Shown in pieces: positions 6,911 to 7,647 of a stretch of DNA of 7,647 bases. This DNA is from Paenibacillaceae bacterium UBA6304. GTDB taxonomy: Bacteria; Bacillota; Bacilli; Paenibacillales; Paenibacillaceae. A model generated the notes under the pieces. The model was given only the letters and a program-made list of their open reading frames with translations, had not been told where the DNA came from and made no database searches. The stretch is taken from positions 1 to 7,647 of the forward strand of contig DJTQ01000202.1 in NCBI GenBank assembly GCA_002439285.1, read 5' to 3'. A program made the position numbers and the translations under genes. Position 1 is the stretch's first letter; every line of letters starts with the position of its first letter.

Positions 6911-7647
6911 CTAGTGAGGTTCTGGCCTTATCGGCAATGGCAGGCGGCACATAAATTTGCGGCTGCATCGTCTCCAGACATTTGACCAGTTTCTTCAGAT
7001 TGTTAACTTTCATGTTGGGACATACCAGGAATTTAGTAGCGAAGTGGAATTCCTTCTCAGGACTGTCCTTCCGCAACTGATAACCGGTACCGTCTTCCGT
7101 TCCAATGATAAACTCCCGGTTGGACGAGTTCTTGCAGTAATCCAGAATCGCGGTCGTGCTGCCCACGAAGTCGCCCATGGCCACCACCTCAGGCCGGCAT
7201 TCCGGATGGACGACAAACTCGGCGTTCGGATACTTGGCCTTCATTTCGACCACGTCCTTCACCGTGAGCATATCGTGCGTATTGCAATACCCTTCCCAAA
7301 TAATGAGCTTTTTGTCCGTATGCTGCTGAACGTAATGCCCCAGGTTTTTATCGGGAACCCATATGATTTCTTCGGCATCCACCGAATTAATGACCTTAAC
7401 CGCATTGGAAGATGTACAGCATATATCCGTCTCCGCCTTGATTTCGGCCGAAGAGTTGATATAAGTGACCACCTTGGCGTTAGGGTGCTGTGCCTTCAGT
7501 TTGCGCAAGCCGTCTACATTAACCATATCTGCCATCGGGCAGCCTGCCCGTTCGTCCGGGATTAAAACCTTCTTGCCCGGTGCCAAAATTTTCGCACTCT
7601 CTCCCATAAAGTGAACGCCGCAAAATACGATAGTCTCGGCATCGGTC
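6888..7647 (-). CDS. nadA: Quinolinate synthase, N-terminus beyond window edge
   Basis: NadA condenses iminoaspartate from NadB with dihydroxyacetone phosphate to make quinolinate, using an oxygen-sensitive 4Fe-4S cluster. The frame is open to the right edge, with 13 in-frame residues (ending in FCGVHF) before the internal methionine at 7607, so that methionine is not the start. About 252 residues are present and roughly 100 N-terminal residues are missing, judged from families of 350 to 370 residues. All three expected cluster cysteines are here: in FCGVHFMGES at the start, in VVHPECRPEV (7197-7168 region) and in FLVCPNMKVNNL near the C-terminus. AGCPMADMV and GTEDGTGYQLRK are also family motifs. 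The stop lies one base before the nominal nadB ATG, and the last codons form one arm of the hairpin at 6880-6910. Its promoter, where a niacin-responsive repressor site might lie, is outside the window. Confidence 0.97.
   Translation of the reverse strand, partial: TDAETIVFCGVHFMGESAKILAPGKKVLIPDERAGCPMADMVNVDGLRKLKAQHPNAKVVTYINSSAEIKAETDICCTSSNAVKVINSVDAEEIIWVPDKNLGHYVQQHTDKKLIIWEGYCNTHDMLTVKDVVEMKAKYPNAEFVVHPECRPEVVAMGDFVGSTTAILDYCKNSSNREFIIGTEDGTGYQLRKDSPEKEFHFATKFLVCPNMKVNNLKKLVKCLETMQPQIYVPPAIADKARTSLERMLQVQ

Noticed and set aside
6957..7565. Plus-strand open frame of 202 codons opposite nadA
   Set aside because: The minus-strand frame encodes clear NadA cluster motifs across the same stretch; the antisense product has no recognisable features.

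Overview
The window looks like a chromosomal housekeeping segment of a low-to-mid GC Firmicute, most likely a member of Paenibacillaceae. The evidence is strong AGGAGG-type ribosome binding sites, sigma-A promoters, T-tailed intrinsic terminators, Bacillus-like proteins, and the order nadA-nadB-nadC-coaX-hslO-cysK-pabB. Bacillus subtilis shares the coaX-hslO-cysK-pabB part, but its nad genes lie elsewhere. The genus assignment is from memory of gene order, not from a search.

All seven genes are on the minus strand, so transcription runs from high to low coordinates. The first unit (7647 to about 2586) begins with nadA, whose N-terminus lies beyond the right edge. It continues with nadB, nadC, coaX and hslO, packed with overlaps or gaps of 1 to 58 bases, and ends at a strong intrinsic terminator (2586-2634). 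NadA, NadB and NadC make nicotinate mononucleotide from aspartate, dihydroxyacetone phosphate and PRPP. CoaX makes the first committed intermediate of coenzyme A. Hsp33 (hslO) is a redox-controlled holdase chaperone.

The second unit is cysK alone (1499-2437). It has its own promoter with a 20-base near-perfect palindrome filling the space between the -35 and -10 boxes, and a terminator-like hairpin follows it. The third unit starts at a promoter around 1370-1398 and opens with pabB (or trpE-like), cut by the left edge. In relatives this unit carries pabA, pabC and the folate genes.

The window holds no mobile element, CRISPR array, RNA gene or obvious foreign DNA, and I see no undescribed multi-gene system. 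The points most worth a second look are regulatory: a perfect 12-bp hairpin spanning the nadA stop and the nominal nadB start, the palindromic operator in the cysK promoter, the doubtful nadB start codon, and the absence of a PpiC/PrsA-like gene between hslO and cysK.
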